DNA of 22,484 nt from NCBI GenBank assembly GCA_017449925.1, contig JAFSYO010000063.1, positions 1-22,484 of the forward strand. Reading direction: 5' to 3'. The DNA is from Stomatobaculum sp. (GTDB taxonomy: Bacteria > Bacillota_A > Clostridia > Lachnospirales > Lachnospiraceae). Made by a program: the position numbers and the translations under genes. Numbering within the stretch: position 1 is the first letter of the stretch; each line of letters begins with the position of its first letter. This document shows positions 6,973 through 14,647 of the stretch, piece after piece. A model generated the notes under the pieces. The model saw nothing but the letters and a program-made list of their open reading frames with translations. It had not been told where the DNA came from and did no database searches.

Positions 6973-8565
6973 ATGGACGACAGTTTTCGTGATACATACC
7001 GGCAGTACCTGAAGGATGAATCCCGTACTACCGGATACGCAGACTCCATCTCCTTCCCGAAGTCGGAGGAGGAAGTCTCAGAAGACCTGAAGAACTACTG
7101 CGGTAAGGGCATTCCCGTCACTGTTCAGGGCGCCCGGACCGGACTGACCGGCGGATGCGTCCCCTACGGCGGCCATATTCTCAACACCTCCGGACTGGAC
7201 CGCTTCCTCGGCATGGAAATCGCGAAGGACGGCAGCTTTCTGATCCGCGTGCAGCCGGCTATCCCGCTTTCCAGGCTGCGGTCGCTTCTGGCAGAAAAGA
7301 GCCTCCCGACAGAAGGCTGGGACGAGGACTCCCTGACGGTATATGAACATTTCAAGATGGCGCCGGAGCAGTTCTTCCCGCCGGATCCCACGGAAAGCTC
7401 CGCTTTTCTGGGCGGTATCGCCGCCTGCAACGCTTCCGGCTCCCGGAGCTATCTCTACGGTCCCATGCGGCCCTATGTCCAGGGACTCAAGCTGGCGCTC
7501 ACTGACGGGGACGTGCTTTCCCTGCGCCGCGGAGAATGCTTTGCAGAGGGGCGCATCCTCCGGGTCCGCACTGAGAGCGGCCGGGTGATCGAAGCCAAGC
7601 TTCCTTCTTACCAGATGCCCTCCTGCAAGAATGCCTCCGGATATTTCGCCGCGGACGATATGGACGCCATCGACCTGATCATCGGCTCCGACGGTACCCT
7701 CGGCGTTCTGACAGAGCTGACTCTGAAGCTTATTCCGAAGCCGAAGGTCATCTGGGCGGTCAGTGTCTTTTTCAAGGACGAGCCCATGGCGATCCGCTTT
7801 ACGGAAACTCTGCGCCCGGAAATAAAGAACGCCGCAGCCATTGAATATTTTGACGGAAACGCCCTGCAGATCCTCCGGAACCAGAAGGCGAACAACGCCG
7901 CCTTCTCTTCCCTGCCGGTGATCCCCGAAGACGCGGGATGCTGCATCTATGTGGAGCTTCACTGCGGTTCGGAAGAAGAAGCCATGGAGACTCTCTACAG
8001 GATCGGCGACGTCCTCACGAAATGCGGCAGCAGCGAGGCAGATACCTGGGTCGCCCGGGACGAGAAAGATAAGAACCTGCTGATCTTCTTCCGCCATGCG
8101 GTCCCGGAGAGCACCAACATGCTGATCGACGTCCGCAGGCAGTCGGATCCCACCATCACCAAGCTCGGCTCCGATATGTCCGTACCGGACGGAAAGCTTT
8201 CGGACATCGTCAAGTTTTACCGGCAGACCCTTGCGGAAGAAGGGTTCGACTCCGCCACCTGGGGACACATCGGAAGCAACCACCTGCACGTGAACATCAT
8301 CCCCGCCAATCACGAGGAGCATGTCAGAGGAAAGGCGCTCTTCAGCCGCTGGGCAGAGAGAATCACTTCCCTCGGCGGCGCGGTCTCCGCGGAGCACGGC
8401 GTGGGTAAGATCAAGCGTGACTTCCTCCGTATCATGTACGGAAAAGAAGGCCTCCTGGAAATGGCGGCGGTGAAGGCCGCCTTCGACCCGTCCCTGATGC
8501 TGGCCCGGGGAAATCTGTTCCCAGAAGAGATCCTGGATGAGATCAGAAAGGAGGCGCGCGCATGA
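6973..8565 (+). CDS. FAD-linked D-2-hydroxyacid dehydrogenase (probable D-lactate dehydrogenase, Etf-coupled)
   Basis: A 530-residue flavoprotein of the GlcD/LctD type. The N-terminal PCMH FAD-binding domain shows VQGARTGLTGGCVP at 51-64 and PPDPTESSAFLGGIAACNASG at 136-156. The C-terminal FAD-oxidase domain carries the metal and substrate His cluster HIGSNHLHVN (432-441) and EHGVG (474-478). These enzymes oxidise D-2-hydroxyacids to 2-oxoacids. The stop overlaps the etfB start by ATGA, so the electron acceptor is almost certainly the Etf encoded next, as in the Acetobacterium woodii lactate dehydrogenase-Etf complex that drives lactate oxidation by NAD+ with reduced ferredoxin. At 530 residues it is longer than typical LctD proteins (~460-470). 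D-lactate is the leading substrate; 2-hydroxyglutarate or another 2-hydroxyacid is possible. An AGGAG site precedes the ATG. Confidence 0.85.
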   Translation: MDDSFRDTYRQYLKDESRTTGYADSISFPKSEEEVSEDLKNYCGKGIPVTVQGARTGLTGGCVPYGGHILNTSGLDRFLGMEIAKDGSFLIRVQPAIPLSRLRSLLAEKSLPTEGWDEDSLTVYEHFKMAPEQFFPPDPTESSAFLGGIAACNASGSRSYLYGPMRPYVQGLKLALTDGDVLSLRRGECFAEGRILRVRTESGRVIEAKLPSYQMPSCKNASGYFAADDMDAIDLIIGSDGTLGVLTELTLKLIPKPKVIWAVSVFFKDEPMAIRFTETLRPEIKNAAAIEYFDGNALQILRNQKANNAAFSSLPVIPEDAGCCIYVELHCGSEEEAMETLYRIGDVLTKCGSSEADTWVARDEKDKNLLIFFRHAVPESTNMLIDVRRQSDPTITKLGSDMSVPDGKLSDIVKFYRQTLAEEGFDSATWGHIGSNHLHVNIIPANHEEHVRGKALFSRWAERITSLGGAVSAEHGVGKIKRDFLRIMYGKEGLLEMAAVKAAFDPSLMLARGNLFPEEILDEIRKEARA

Positions 8566-9437
8566 ACGGCAGTATGAATACCGGAAAAAAGACCTTCAAC
8601 ATGGTCGTCTGCGTAAAACAGGTCCCCGCCGGCGCCCAGGCAAAGCTGGACCCTGTGACGAAGACCCTGGTGCGCAGCGCAGGCTCCTCGATCCTGAATC
8701 CCTATGACGCTTTCGCGGTGGAAGCCGCCCTGCAGATCAGGGACGGGTTCGCCGGACAGACGGCTGCCCAGGACGGACAGACCGTCAGCCCCTTCTGCAC
8801 AGTCACTGCCCTCAGCATGGGCGTTCCCTCGGTGGAAAAAATGCTGAAGGACCTCATTGCCCGCGGCGTGGACGAAGGCGTCCTGCTGACGGACCGCGCC
8901 TTTGCCGGCGCTGACACCATCGCCACCTCCCGCTCCCTCGCCCTGGGAGTCCGGGAGATCGGATACCGGAGCGGAAGCGCTTCGCTGATCATCTGCGGCC
9001 ACATGGCTGTGGACGGCGATACCGCCCAGATCGGACCGGAGCTGGCGGAAACTCTGAAGCTTCCCCACGTCTCCAACGTGCTGAAGATCGTGGAAGTGGA
9101 CCCGGAAGGGACTTACCTCATCGTCGAGTGCATCGCGGCGGAAGGAAGGCAGACCCTGAAGGTGCAGCTTCCCGCCCTGATCACTGTCTCCAAGGATATC
9201 AACGTCTTAAGGCTCCCCTCCATCAGGGGCATCCGGAAGGCGGAACAGCATCAGGTCCGGGTCCTCGGCGCAGCAGAACTCAACGCGGACGTGGCCCTTC
9301 TGGGGAAAATGGGCTCGGCGACCCAGGTGGTCCGGACCTTTACGCCGGATTTTAAGACCACCGCGGAACGCATCACGGGCACCCCGAAGGAAGCAGCCGT
9401 GAAAATCAGAGACATCATCGGGAGAATAATAGGATGA
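8562..9437 (+). CDS. etfB: Electron transfer flavoprotein beta subunit, bifurcating type
   Basis: A 291-residue Etf beta subunit. It has VCVKQVP at 16-22, NPYDAFAVEAAL at 46-57, the LLTDRAFAGADTIATSRSLA stretch at 108-127, and CGHMAVDGDTAQIGPELAE at 145-163. The DGDTAQxGPExAE loop binds the second FAD in bifurcating Etf proteins instead of AMP. It would take electrons from the dehydrogenase and pass them to NAD+ or ferredoxin through EtfA. The start ATG at 8562 overlaps the upstream stop and is preceded by AAAGGAGG. Its own stop overlaps the etfA start by ATGA, so the three proteins are translationally coupled and probably made in equal amounts. A stretch at about 62-78 (AGQTAAQDGQTVSP) looks like a small insertion relative to shorter family members. 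Confidence 0.93.
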   Translation: MNGSMNTGKKTFNMVVCVKQVPAGAQAKLDPVTKTLVRSAGSSILNPYDAFAVEAALQIRDGFAGQTAAQDGQTVSPFCTVTALSMGVPSVEKMLKDLIARGVDEGVLLTDRAFAGADTIATSRSLALGVREIGYRSGSASLIICGHMAVDGDTAQIGPELAETLKLPHVSNVLKIVEVDPEGTYLIVECIAAEGRQTLKVQLPALITVSKDINVLRLPSIRGIRKAEQHQVRVLGAAELNADVALLGKMGSATQVVRTFTPDFKTTAERITGTPKEAAVKIRDIIGRIIG

Positions 9438-10471
9438 ACTTCAATCAAAGGAAAAGCGAGATCTGGGTATACGCGGAACAGCATGCCGGCGTCATTCATC
9501 CGGTGGCTTTTGAGCTGCTGGGCACTGCCAGAAAGCTGGCGGATGAGAACGGCTTCCGTGTCACCGCGGCAGTGATCGGCGACCTCCGGGCCAGCAGCGC
9601 GGAAGAACTGATCGCCGCAGGGGCGGACCATGTTTTTCTGGTCACTCATGTAACTCTCAGGCTGCCCATGGAACTCCCCTATGAGAAGATCCTCTACAGC
9701 CTTGTATCCCGGGAACAGCCGGATATCCTTCTCTTCGGCGCCACTCCCTTCGGCCGCTCCCTGGCGCCCCGTCTGGCCGCCCACCTTGGGACCGGCCTCA
9801 CTGCGGACTGCACTTCCCTCTCCATCGATCCGGAGAGCGGATTCTTAAAGCAGGTGCGGCCCGCTTTCGGCGGCAGCCTGATGGCGGAGATCATATGTCC
9901 GGTCATGCGCCCGCAGATGGCGACGGTGCGGCCCGGTGTCTTTACGCGCCCCGTTCCTGATTTTACCCGGGGCGGCAGCATCGAACGTATCTGGCAGCCC
10001 ATAGAAGAGCCGCGAGTCAAGGTGCTCCGCACGGAAGCCCGCCGTGACGGCCGCTCCATCGCAGGCGCCAAGCGCCTCGTCATCGCCGGCCGCGGTATCG
10101 GCCTCAAAAAGAACCTTGCTCTGGTGGAGGAGCTTGCCGCGCTTCTGGATGCTGACTGGGGCTGCTCCCGTCCGCTGGTGGAAAACGGCTGGTGCGACAG
10201 CTTCCGTCAGGTCGGCCAGACCGGCTGCTCCGTCGCCCCGGATCTTCTGGTCAGTATCGGGGTCTCCGGCGCCGTGCAGCACACCGCCGGCATCACCGGC
10301 GCGAAGCAGGTCATCGCGGTGAACAAGGACCCCTCCGCGCAGATCTTCGCTTCCGCTGACTACGCTGTGGAAGGCGACTGCGTGCAGTTCATGAAATCCC
10401 TCATTTCCGAACTCCGGGCGAACCCGCCGATGCGGACCATCTGGGGAAGCTCCGAAGAGTACAACGGTTAA
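9434..10471 (+). CDS. etfA: Electron transfer flavoprotein alpha subunit
   Basis: A 345-residue Etf alpha subunit. The N-terminal domain shows GLTADCT at 121-127 and RPQMATVRPGVF at 159-170. The C-terminal FAD domain shows GRGIG at 219-223, CSRPLVENGW at 244-253, QVGQTG at 259-264, IGVSGAVQH at 275-283 and a final ADYAVEGD. The protein starts directly with the Etf fold (MNFNQRKSEIWVYAEQ), so it lacks the N-terminal [4Fe-4S] ferredoxin-like extension reported for LctC of Acetobacterium woodii. The residue after QTG is Cys265 where Lys is usual. It completes the dehydrogenase-EtfB-EtfA operon and is followed by a terminator. Partner to EtfB; whether the complex truly bifurcates cannot be decided from sequence. 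Confidence 0.93.
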   Translation: MNFNQRKSEIWVYAEQHAGVIHPVAFELLGTARKLADENGFRVTAAVIGDLRASSAEELIAAGADHVFLVTHVTLRLPMELPYEKILYSLVSREQPDILLFGATPFGRSLAPRLAAHLGTGLTADCTSLSIDPESGFLKQVRPAFGGSLMAEIICPVMRPQMATVRPGVFTRPVPDFTRGGSIERIWQPIEEPRVKVLRTEARRDGRSIAGAKRLVIAGRGIGLKKNLALVEELAALLDADWGCSRPLVENGWCDSFRQVGQTGCSVAPDLLVSIGVSGAVQHTAGITGAKQVIAVNKDPSAQIFASADYAVEGDCVQFMKSLISELRANPPMRTIWGSSEEYNG

Positions 10472-10522
10472 CGGAAGAACAAAACAAAAAGTACATCCGT
10501 TATCGGAAAGACAAAAGCAAAA
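10467..10522. repeat. Direct repeat spanning the etfA stop codon
   Basis: Two 24-base segments at 10467-10490 and 10499-10522 (GTTA-CGGAA-CAAAA pattern) agree at about 19 of 24 positions with a 32-base pitch. The first copy contains the etfA stop codon at 10469-10471. The sequence is A-rich, so part of the match may be compositional. Confidence 0.5.
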
Positions 10523-10559
10523 GAGCGGCGGCCCGCTTCATTCCGGGCCTAACCGCTCT
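10522..10559. terminator. Bidirectional terminator between etfA and the zinc-ribbon gene
   Basis: A hairpin pairs AGAGCGG (10522-10528) with CCGCTCT (10553-10559), with an inner GGCCCG/CGGGCC stem. On the minus strand it is followed by TTTTGCTTTTGT, so it best serves the zinc-ribbon gene. On the plus strand the tail is weaker (ATTTCTGTGCCTTGTTTT), but the two genes converge here and can share it. Confidence 0.75.
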
Positions 10560-10603
10560 ATTTCTGTGCCTTGTTTTCAGCTCTTTTCCTTTTTCAGGAT
10601 GCT

Positions 10604-11869
10604 TTATTTTCCTTTTTTCTTTTTCTCCTGCTCCATTCTCTTCTTGTTCTCTTCCTGAATTTTTTTGCTTTTTTCGTAGAGATCTACCTGCCCTGTGACG
10701 GGGGAGGAACCGAGGGGCTTCAATCCGCCGGAGTCAGGAGACGGGGGATTTGCCTTTTTGGCTTTCATCTGCATGTAGTTCGCCGATTCCACCAGCGTGA
10801 ACTCCGAAATCTCTCCCTCTCCGTTTTCAGAGGTCATATGAGTATCGTCCTTCAGCTGATAGGTGACCATTCCTCCCTTCAGTCCGAGATCATATACGTG
10901 TATCGTCCGGCTGTCGGCAAAAACGTATCTGTCCAGAATGATGCCCTCCGTGCTCCGGTTCTCATGGCTGAGCTCGTTCAGCATGAGATGTCCGTCCCTG
11001 TATGCCAGGATCTCACCGCCCCGGATGCCTTTGTATACACTGGACCACAGCCCCAGGAACTTTTTCAGCTTGACTGACTCCGCATCCTCTCTTATAAAAT
11101 GCCTTGTTTTTCCGTCTATCGTCGCGGTGAGACGATCCCGTTTACTCGAGTTGTCAAAGATCAGATCGACCGAACCTTCCGGCAGCTTTTTATCCTTAAT
11201 CGTAAGGACTGTGCCCCCCTTAATGTTATATTTTTTGTCCTTGTACACATCCGAGGTATCAGCGTAATCATTGACGCGCATGCACGCGGCTTTGTCTTCC
11301 TCCCAGACCCGCATCACGACCTGCCCGATCTCTTCATCTTCGTCCGCGCTCCACCAGTCACCGCAGAAATCTTCCAGGTACTGCGATCCTTTGTCGGAAG
11401 ATACTTGCTTCGGCTCCGACGGCTGCACGAAATCCACCCGCTCTATCGTTTCTGTCCCTATCACACTGCTGACCACATTATAGCCGATGGCCACGGTCAG
11501 CGCCGCAGCAAAGGCTCGTTTCCAAGGGAAACCCTTCTTCACTTTTGGGGGAGCAGACTGCCGGTACGTGTTCTGCGGCGCGGAAGATTGCCGGTATGCA
11601 TTCTGCGGCGCGGAAGTCTGGTTCCCGGGTCCGCCGGGCGCCGGTCCTCCTTCAGACTGCCCGGCGGGAGAGCCGCAGTTCCTGCAGAACTTGCTTTGTG
11701 CTCCGAGAGGCGCGCCGCATACCGTACAGATCTGTGTCTGCGGCTGCATTCTCACAGCGTTCTGAGACGCTCCTTGGGGAGCGTCGGCTGAGACGATCTC
11801 TTTGCCGCACTGGCTACAGAACGACGCTGTATCCAACAACTGATTTCCGCAATATTTGCAAAACTTCAT
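10604..11869 (-). CDS. Double zinc-ribbon, single-pass membrane protein of unknown function
   Basis: A 421-residue protein. Two rubredoxin-like zinc ribbons have cysteine pairs C4/C7-C18/C21 and C48/C51-C62/C65. A Gly/Pro/Gln-rich linker follows and contains two 10-residue repeats, SAPQNAYRQS and SAPQNTYRQS, at 86-105. Then comes a basic stop-transfer-like patch (KVKKGFPWKR) and one hydrophobic segment at about 118-137. The remaining ~280 residues would be extracytoplasmic if the zinc ribbons stay inside, and look beta-rich with an acidic character. The tail is very rich in Lys and Glu. Zinc-ribbon-TM proteins of this kind are common in Firmicutes and mostly uncharacterised. AGGAG lies six bases before the ATG. 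It follows amrS by 44 bases on the same strand, so it may belong to the AmmeMemoRadiSam transcript. Repeats of AAAAAGGAAAA straddle its stop codon. Confidence 0.75.
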   Translation of the reverse strand: MKFCKYCGNQLLDTASFCSQCGKEIVSADAPQGASQNAVRMQPQTQICTVCGAPLGAQSKFCRNCGSPAGQSEGGPAPGGPGNQTSAPQNAYRQSSAPQNTYRQSAPPKVKKGFPWKRAFAAALTVAIGYNVVSSVIGTETIERVDFVQPSEPKQVSSDKGSQYLEDFCGDWWSADEDEEIGQVVMRVWEEDKAACMRVNDYADTSDVYKDKKYNIKGGTVLTIKDKKLPEGSVDLIFDNSSKRDRLTATIDGKTRHFIREDAESVKLKKFLGLWSSVYKGIRGGEILAYRDGHLMLNELSHENRSTEGIILDRYVFADSRTIHVYDLGLKGGMVTYQLKDDTHMTSENGEGEISEFTLVESANYMQMKAKKANPPSPDSGGLKPLGSSPVTGQVDLYEKSKKIQEENKKRMEQEKKKKGK

Positions 11870-11913
11870 ATGATTCTCCTACTGTTCCACAACAGTTTCC
11901 GTACAGACGTATT

Positions 11914-12774
11914 TCAGCAGTTCCCTGTATACACGTACTTCAGGTTTTCCCGGGCGATCTCCGCCAGGCGGTAGATCTTCGGCACCGGCGTCGCAGGCCG
12001 GTCCGTCATATGGAAGCGCGGGAAAAAGCGGGAGATGTGCAGAGGAATGTGGTTCCCGATGACCTTTCCGGAGCCGTCCTTCAGCCCCGCGATCCAGCCG
12101 GAGAGCTCCCGCATCTCCTCCTCCGAATCATTTTCCCCGGGGATGATGAGTGTCGTGAGCTCCACGTGGCAGTTCTTCACCGCCTCCCGGATAAAATCCT
12201 GCACCATTGCAAGGCTGCCGTGCAGCACATCCCGATAGTACCGCTCTGTTATTCCCTTCAGGTCGATGTTCATGGCGTCGATATACGGCGAAAGCTCCGA
12301 CAGAACGGTAAGCTCCGCCGTCCCGTTCGTCACCATCGCGTTCAGCATGCCCGCCTCATGCACCAGCTTCGCCGTGTCCCGCACGAACTCGTAGCCGATC
12401 AGAGGCTCGTTGTAAGTATAAGCGATGCCGATGTTCCCGTGGGGCCGGTACTTCAGCGCCAGGGCGCAGAGATCCTCCGGCATCAGCAGCTCAGCAGACG
12501 CTTCGCGGAACTCTTTTATCTCCGGCCCCCAGGATATCTCATGGTTCTGGCAGAAAGGGCACCTCAGGTTGCAGCCGTAGCTTCCCACAGAAAGGATGCG
12601 CTTCCCCGGATGAAAGCGGTTCAGCGGCTTCTTTTCGATGGGGTCCAGGGCGATGGACGTGATCTTCCCGTAATTCGCGGCGAAGATCTTCCCGTCCTCC
12701 GCGGCCCGGCCGCCGCAGAACCCGGTCTCCCCGTCCTTTATCTCACAGTGCCGGAAGCATACTTCACATCTCAT
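11914..12774 (-). CDS. amrS: AmmeMemoRadiSam system radical SAM enzyme
   Basis: A 286-residue radical SAM protein. The [4Fe-4S]-SAM motif is GCNLRCPFCQN with C68, C72 and C75. An extra N-terminal cysteine set (C3, C6, C10, C20: CEVCFRHC and GFC) is typical of this family and of relatives of pyruvate formate-lyase activase, and could bind another metal centre. Later segments (NEPLIGYEF, VTNGT, DLKG, PLHISRFFPRFHM) fit the AmrS family. The family is defined by its association with MEMO/LigB-like and AMMECR1 proteins, both present in the next gene upstream. The reaction and substrate are unknown. An AGGAGG site sits a few bases before the ATG. It lies 115 bases downstream of the fusion gene and 44 bases upstream of the zinc-ribbon gene. 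Confidence 0.9.
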   Translation of the reverse strand: MRCEVCFRHCEIKDGETGFCGGRAAEDGKIFAANYGKITSIALDPIEKKPLNRFHPGKRILSVGSYGCNLRCPFCQNHEISWGPEIKEFREASAELLMPEDLCALALKYRPHGNIGIAYTYNEPLIGYEFVRDTAKLVHEAGMLNAMVTNGTAELTVLSELSPYIDAMNIDLKGITERYYRDVLHGSLAMVQDFIREAVKNCHVELTTLIIPGENDSEEEMRELSGWIAGLKDGSGKVIGNHIPLHISRFFPRFHMTDRPATPVPKIYRLAEIARENLKYVYTGNC

Positions 12775-12805
12775 GTCCTTCCTCCTGTTTTTTACTGGTG
12801 ATTCA

Positions 12806-12846
12806 CGGGCGGCTTATTTCCCGGGCGGCTTATTTCCCGGGCGGCC
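12806..12846. repeat. 16-bp tandem repeat between the LigB-AMMECR1 and amrS genes
   Basis: The unit CGGGCGGCTTATTTCC occurs at 12806-12821 and 12822-12837, and its first eight bases occur again from 12838. Further GGCGGC-rich partial copies continue to the stop codon of the fusion gene at 12890. The repeat lies just 3' of that gene. Confidence 0.8.
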
Positions 12847-12889
12847 TGGAAGCCAGGCGGCTCTCCGGCGGCGGCTCACCGGCGGCAGA

Positions 12890-14353
12890 TCAACGGTGAC
12901 GGATCACTTCGAAGCGCTCCAGGGAGACCTTCTCCCCGGGACGGATGCCGGCTTTCTGCTTCGCGATGGAGATCTGCTGCTCCACGGTGTCCACGCCGTC
13001 CAGGTCCGGCAGCAGAAGTCCTCTCCTGCCGCCCTTTGTGACGATGACGCCGTAGCGCTTCACGTCAAGCTGCGACGGGGAATCGATGGGTTCCGGATCT
13101 CCCAGCACGTCCACGTTGATCTCCAGCCAGGGAAGCTCCTCCGGCTTGATGGCATCGAACCGCGGGTCTTGGGTGGAGGCGCTGATCGCGTTATGGACGA
13201 TCTCCTCCGCCAGACTGTCTCTGGTGGGAAGGATAGTACCGATGCATCCCCTGAGTTTTCCGTGCTTGTGGATGGAGACGAAAGCGCCAGCGCGGGTATC
13301 CCTCAGCTCCTTCCACGCCGCTTCCCCGGAAGCGCCTGCGGCGGTTCCTTCGTTTGCAGTTCCCTCTTCCGCGGCCTTCAGTCCTGCCGCATCTGAATAC
13401 TCATTCCGCCGCAGCACCTTCCGGTGCAGCACATAGCTCTCCACAGAAGCCCTGGCCAGGCGGACGAAAGCATCCTCCCCGTCCCGCTGCGCCTTCAGCG
13501 CAGCCTCCTGCTCCTCCAGGTAGCGGTCCAGGAAATGCCGGGAGCTGTCCTCCACTCCCGGATAGAAGGTGCAGATGCCGTAGCCCACGCCGGTCACATC
13601 CTCATGGGACAGCTGTGTTGCCTTCACACTTCTTCCGTCCAGCGCCCCCGCCATGATCACAAAGGATCGATGGCCGCACTCCGCCGCTTTTTCACAGAAG
13701 TTCTCATCAAACCCGAACATCTCCCCGAAGGCGGCCCGGGAACAGACGTCCATAATCCGGGCGTCGTACTGAGGCCCTTCCGGCGAGTAGCCATAGGGGC
13801 CGTAACTCTGAAGCTTGTGGGACAGGTCACCGCTGGCTACCAGGACCACTTTGCGCCCCGTCCGCTCCGCCGCCTCCCGGATCATCATCCCCAGGCGGTA
13901 GTGATCGGACAGCGGCAGGCCGGAGAGTCCGATCCGCACCAGCTTATAATCCGTATACTTTTGACGGATGAACCAGAGCGGCACCATGGTCCCGTGATCC
14001 AGGTCCTTGTCCCGCTCGCCAAGGGTCCCGGCGGGGAACCCCGCGTCTTTCGTGATGCGGCACAGCTCTTTTACCAGTTCCGTGTCATAGTTCTCCGTAA
14101 AACGCACCTGCCCCGCAGCAAAATTCGCGAAGGAACCGGAAGCGCGGCTGCCCGGTGAAATGTGGAAATAGTCCGAATAAAGAATGGAATGCGGACTGGT
14201 GATCACGATGGTCTCCGGCTTCAGCGCGGCGATCTCATCCGCCACCTGCTGATAGGCCTTCGTGGTGCTTTCGACCTGTTTTTCACTTCCCCGCCCCACC
14301 TGCGGCACGATCATCGGCGGGTGCGGTACCATAAACGCGGCAAGTATCGGCAT
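12890..14353 (-). CDS. LigB/MEMO-type domain fused to AMMECR1 (AmmeMemoRadiSam A+B fusion)
   Basis: A 487-residue two-domain protein. Residues 1-266 match the class III extradiol dioxygenase/MEMO fold: [18 protein letters not shown] at 5-22, SPHS at 53-56, [12 protein letters not shown] at 117-128 and ASGDLSHKL at 173-181. His11, His55, His120 and His179 are possible metal or active-site residues. After a linker rich in Ala, Gly and Glu (about 321-346) comes an AMMECR1 domain with the family hallmark LRGCIG at 367-372. In many organisms the two parts are separate proteins; here one gene supplies both, with the radical SAM partner just downstream. The molecular function is unknown in bacteria. 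The ATG at 14353 is chosen for AGGAGGAG upstream; a frame extension to 14431 has no ribosome site. A class III dioxygenase acting alone is an alternative reading of the first domain. Confidence 0.87.
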   Translation of the reverse strand: MPILAAFMVPHPPMIVPQVGRGSEKQVESTTKAYQQVADEIAALKPETIVITSPHSILYSDYFHISPGSRASGSFANFAAGQVRFTENYDTELVKELCRITKDAGFPAGTLGERDKDLDHGTMVPLWFIRQKYTDYKLVRIGLSGLPLSDHYRLGMMIREAAERTGRKVVLVASGDLSHKLQSYGPYGYSPEGPQYDARIMDVCSRAAFGEMFGFDENFCEKAAECGHRSFVIMAGALDGRSVKATQLSHEDVTGVGYGICTFYPGVEDSSRHFLDRYLEEQEAALKAQRDGEDAFVRLARASVESYVLHRKVLRRNEYSDAAGLKAAEEGTANEGTAAGASGEAAWKELRDTRAGAFVSIHKHGKLRGCIGTILPTRDSLAEEIVHNAISASTQDPRFDAIKPEELPWLEINVDVLGDPEPIDSPSQLDVKRYGVIVTKGGRRGLLLPDLDGVDTVEQQISIAKQKAGIRPGEKVSLERFEVIRHR

Positions 14354-14565
14354 AGGCTCTCCTCCTGACAGATTCTTACTCTTAATGATTCTCTCTTTAC
14401 AACTCAGACGGTTTCCCGCCGGGTCAATCACTTTTTACTGCAGAAAGCAGGCATCTGAACAGTACCTTCTTTCAGTATATTTTATTTTTTTGGCCAAGAA
14501 AAGCAGTGCCCGCATCAGGCAGACCGGCTGTTGAAGAGTGCCGCGGATCGACGGGAGCATCTTCC
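14354..14565. other. Gene-free spacer upstream of the LigB-AMMECR1 gene
   Basis: This spacer holds the upstream region of the fusion gene. On the minus strand a TATACT box at 14479-14474 sits behind an A-rich tract after TTGGCC, but no -35 hexamer is well placed, so a promoter here is only tentative. No coding sequence is supported. An inverted pair CTGTTGAA (14528-14535) and TTCAACAG (14578-14585) reaches into the neighbouring repeat. Confidence 0.3.
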
Positions 14566-14647
14566 GGGAACAGCTCATTCAACAGTCTCCGCAGGGAACG
14601 GCTTATTCAACAGTTTCCGCAGGGAACAGCTCGTCCAGAAGTTCCGC
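14566..14647. repeat. 28-bp tandem repeat spanning the HTH-Uma2 stop codon
   Basis: Copies lie at 14566-14593, 14594-14621 and, more diverged, 14622-14647. The first two agree at 25 of 28 positions (core TTCAACAGT-TCCGCAGGGAAC). The middle copy holds the stop codon of the HTH-Uma2 gene (14603-14605) and its last codons (FPAETVE). The rightmost copy is inside the gene and the leftmost is beyond it. Confidence 0.8.

Noticed and set aside
7078..8397. A 439-codon minus-strand open frame
   Set aside because: It is antisense to the FAD dehydrogenase, which has complete family motifs.
11545..12801. A 418-codon plus-strand open frame
   Set aside because: It is antisense to amrS and the zinc-ribbon gene, both well supported, and its translation is Arg/Pro-rich without motifs.
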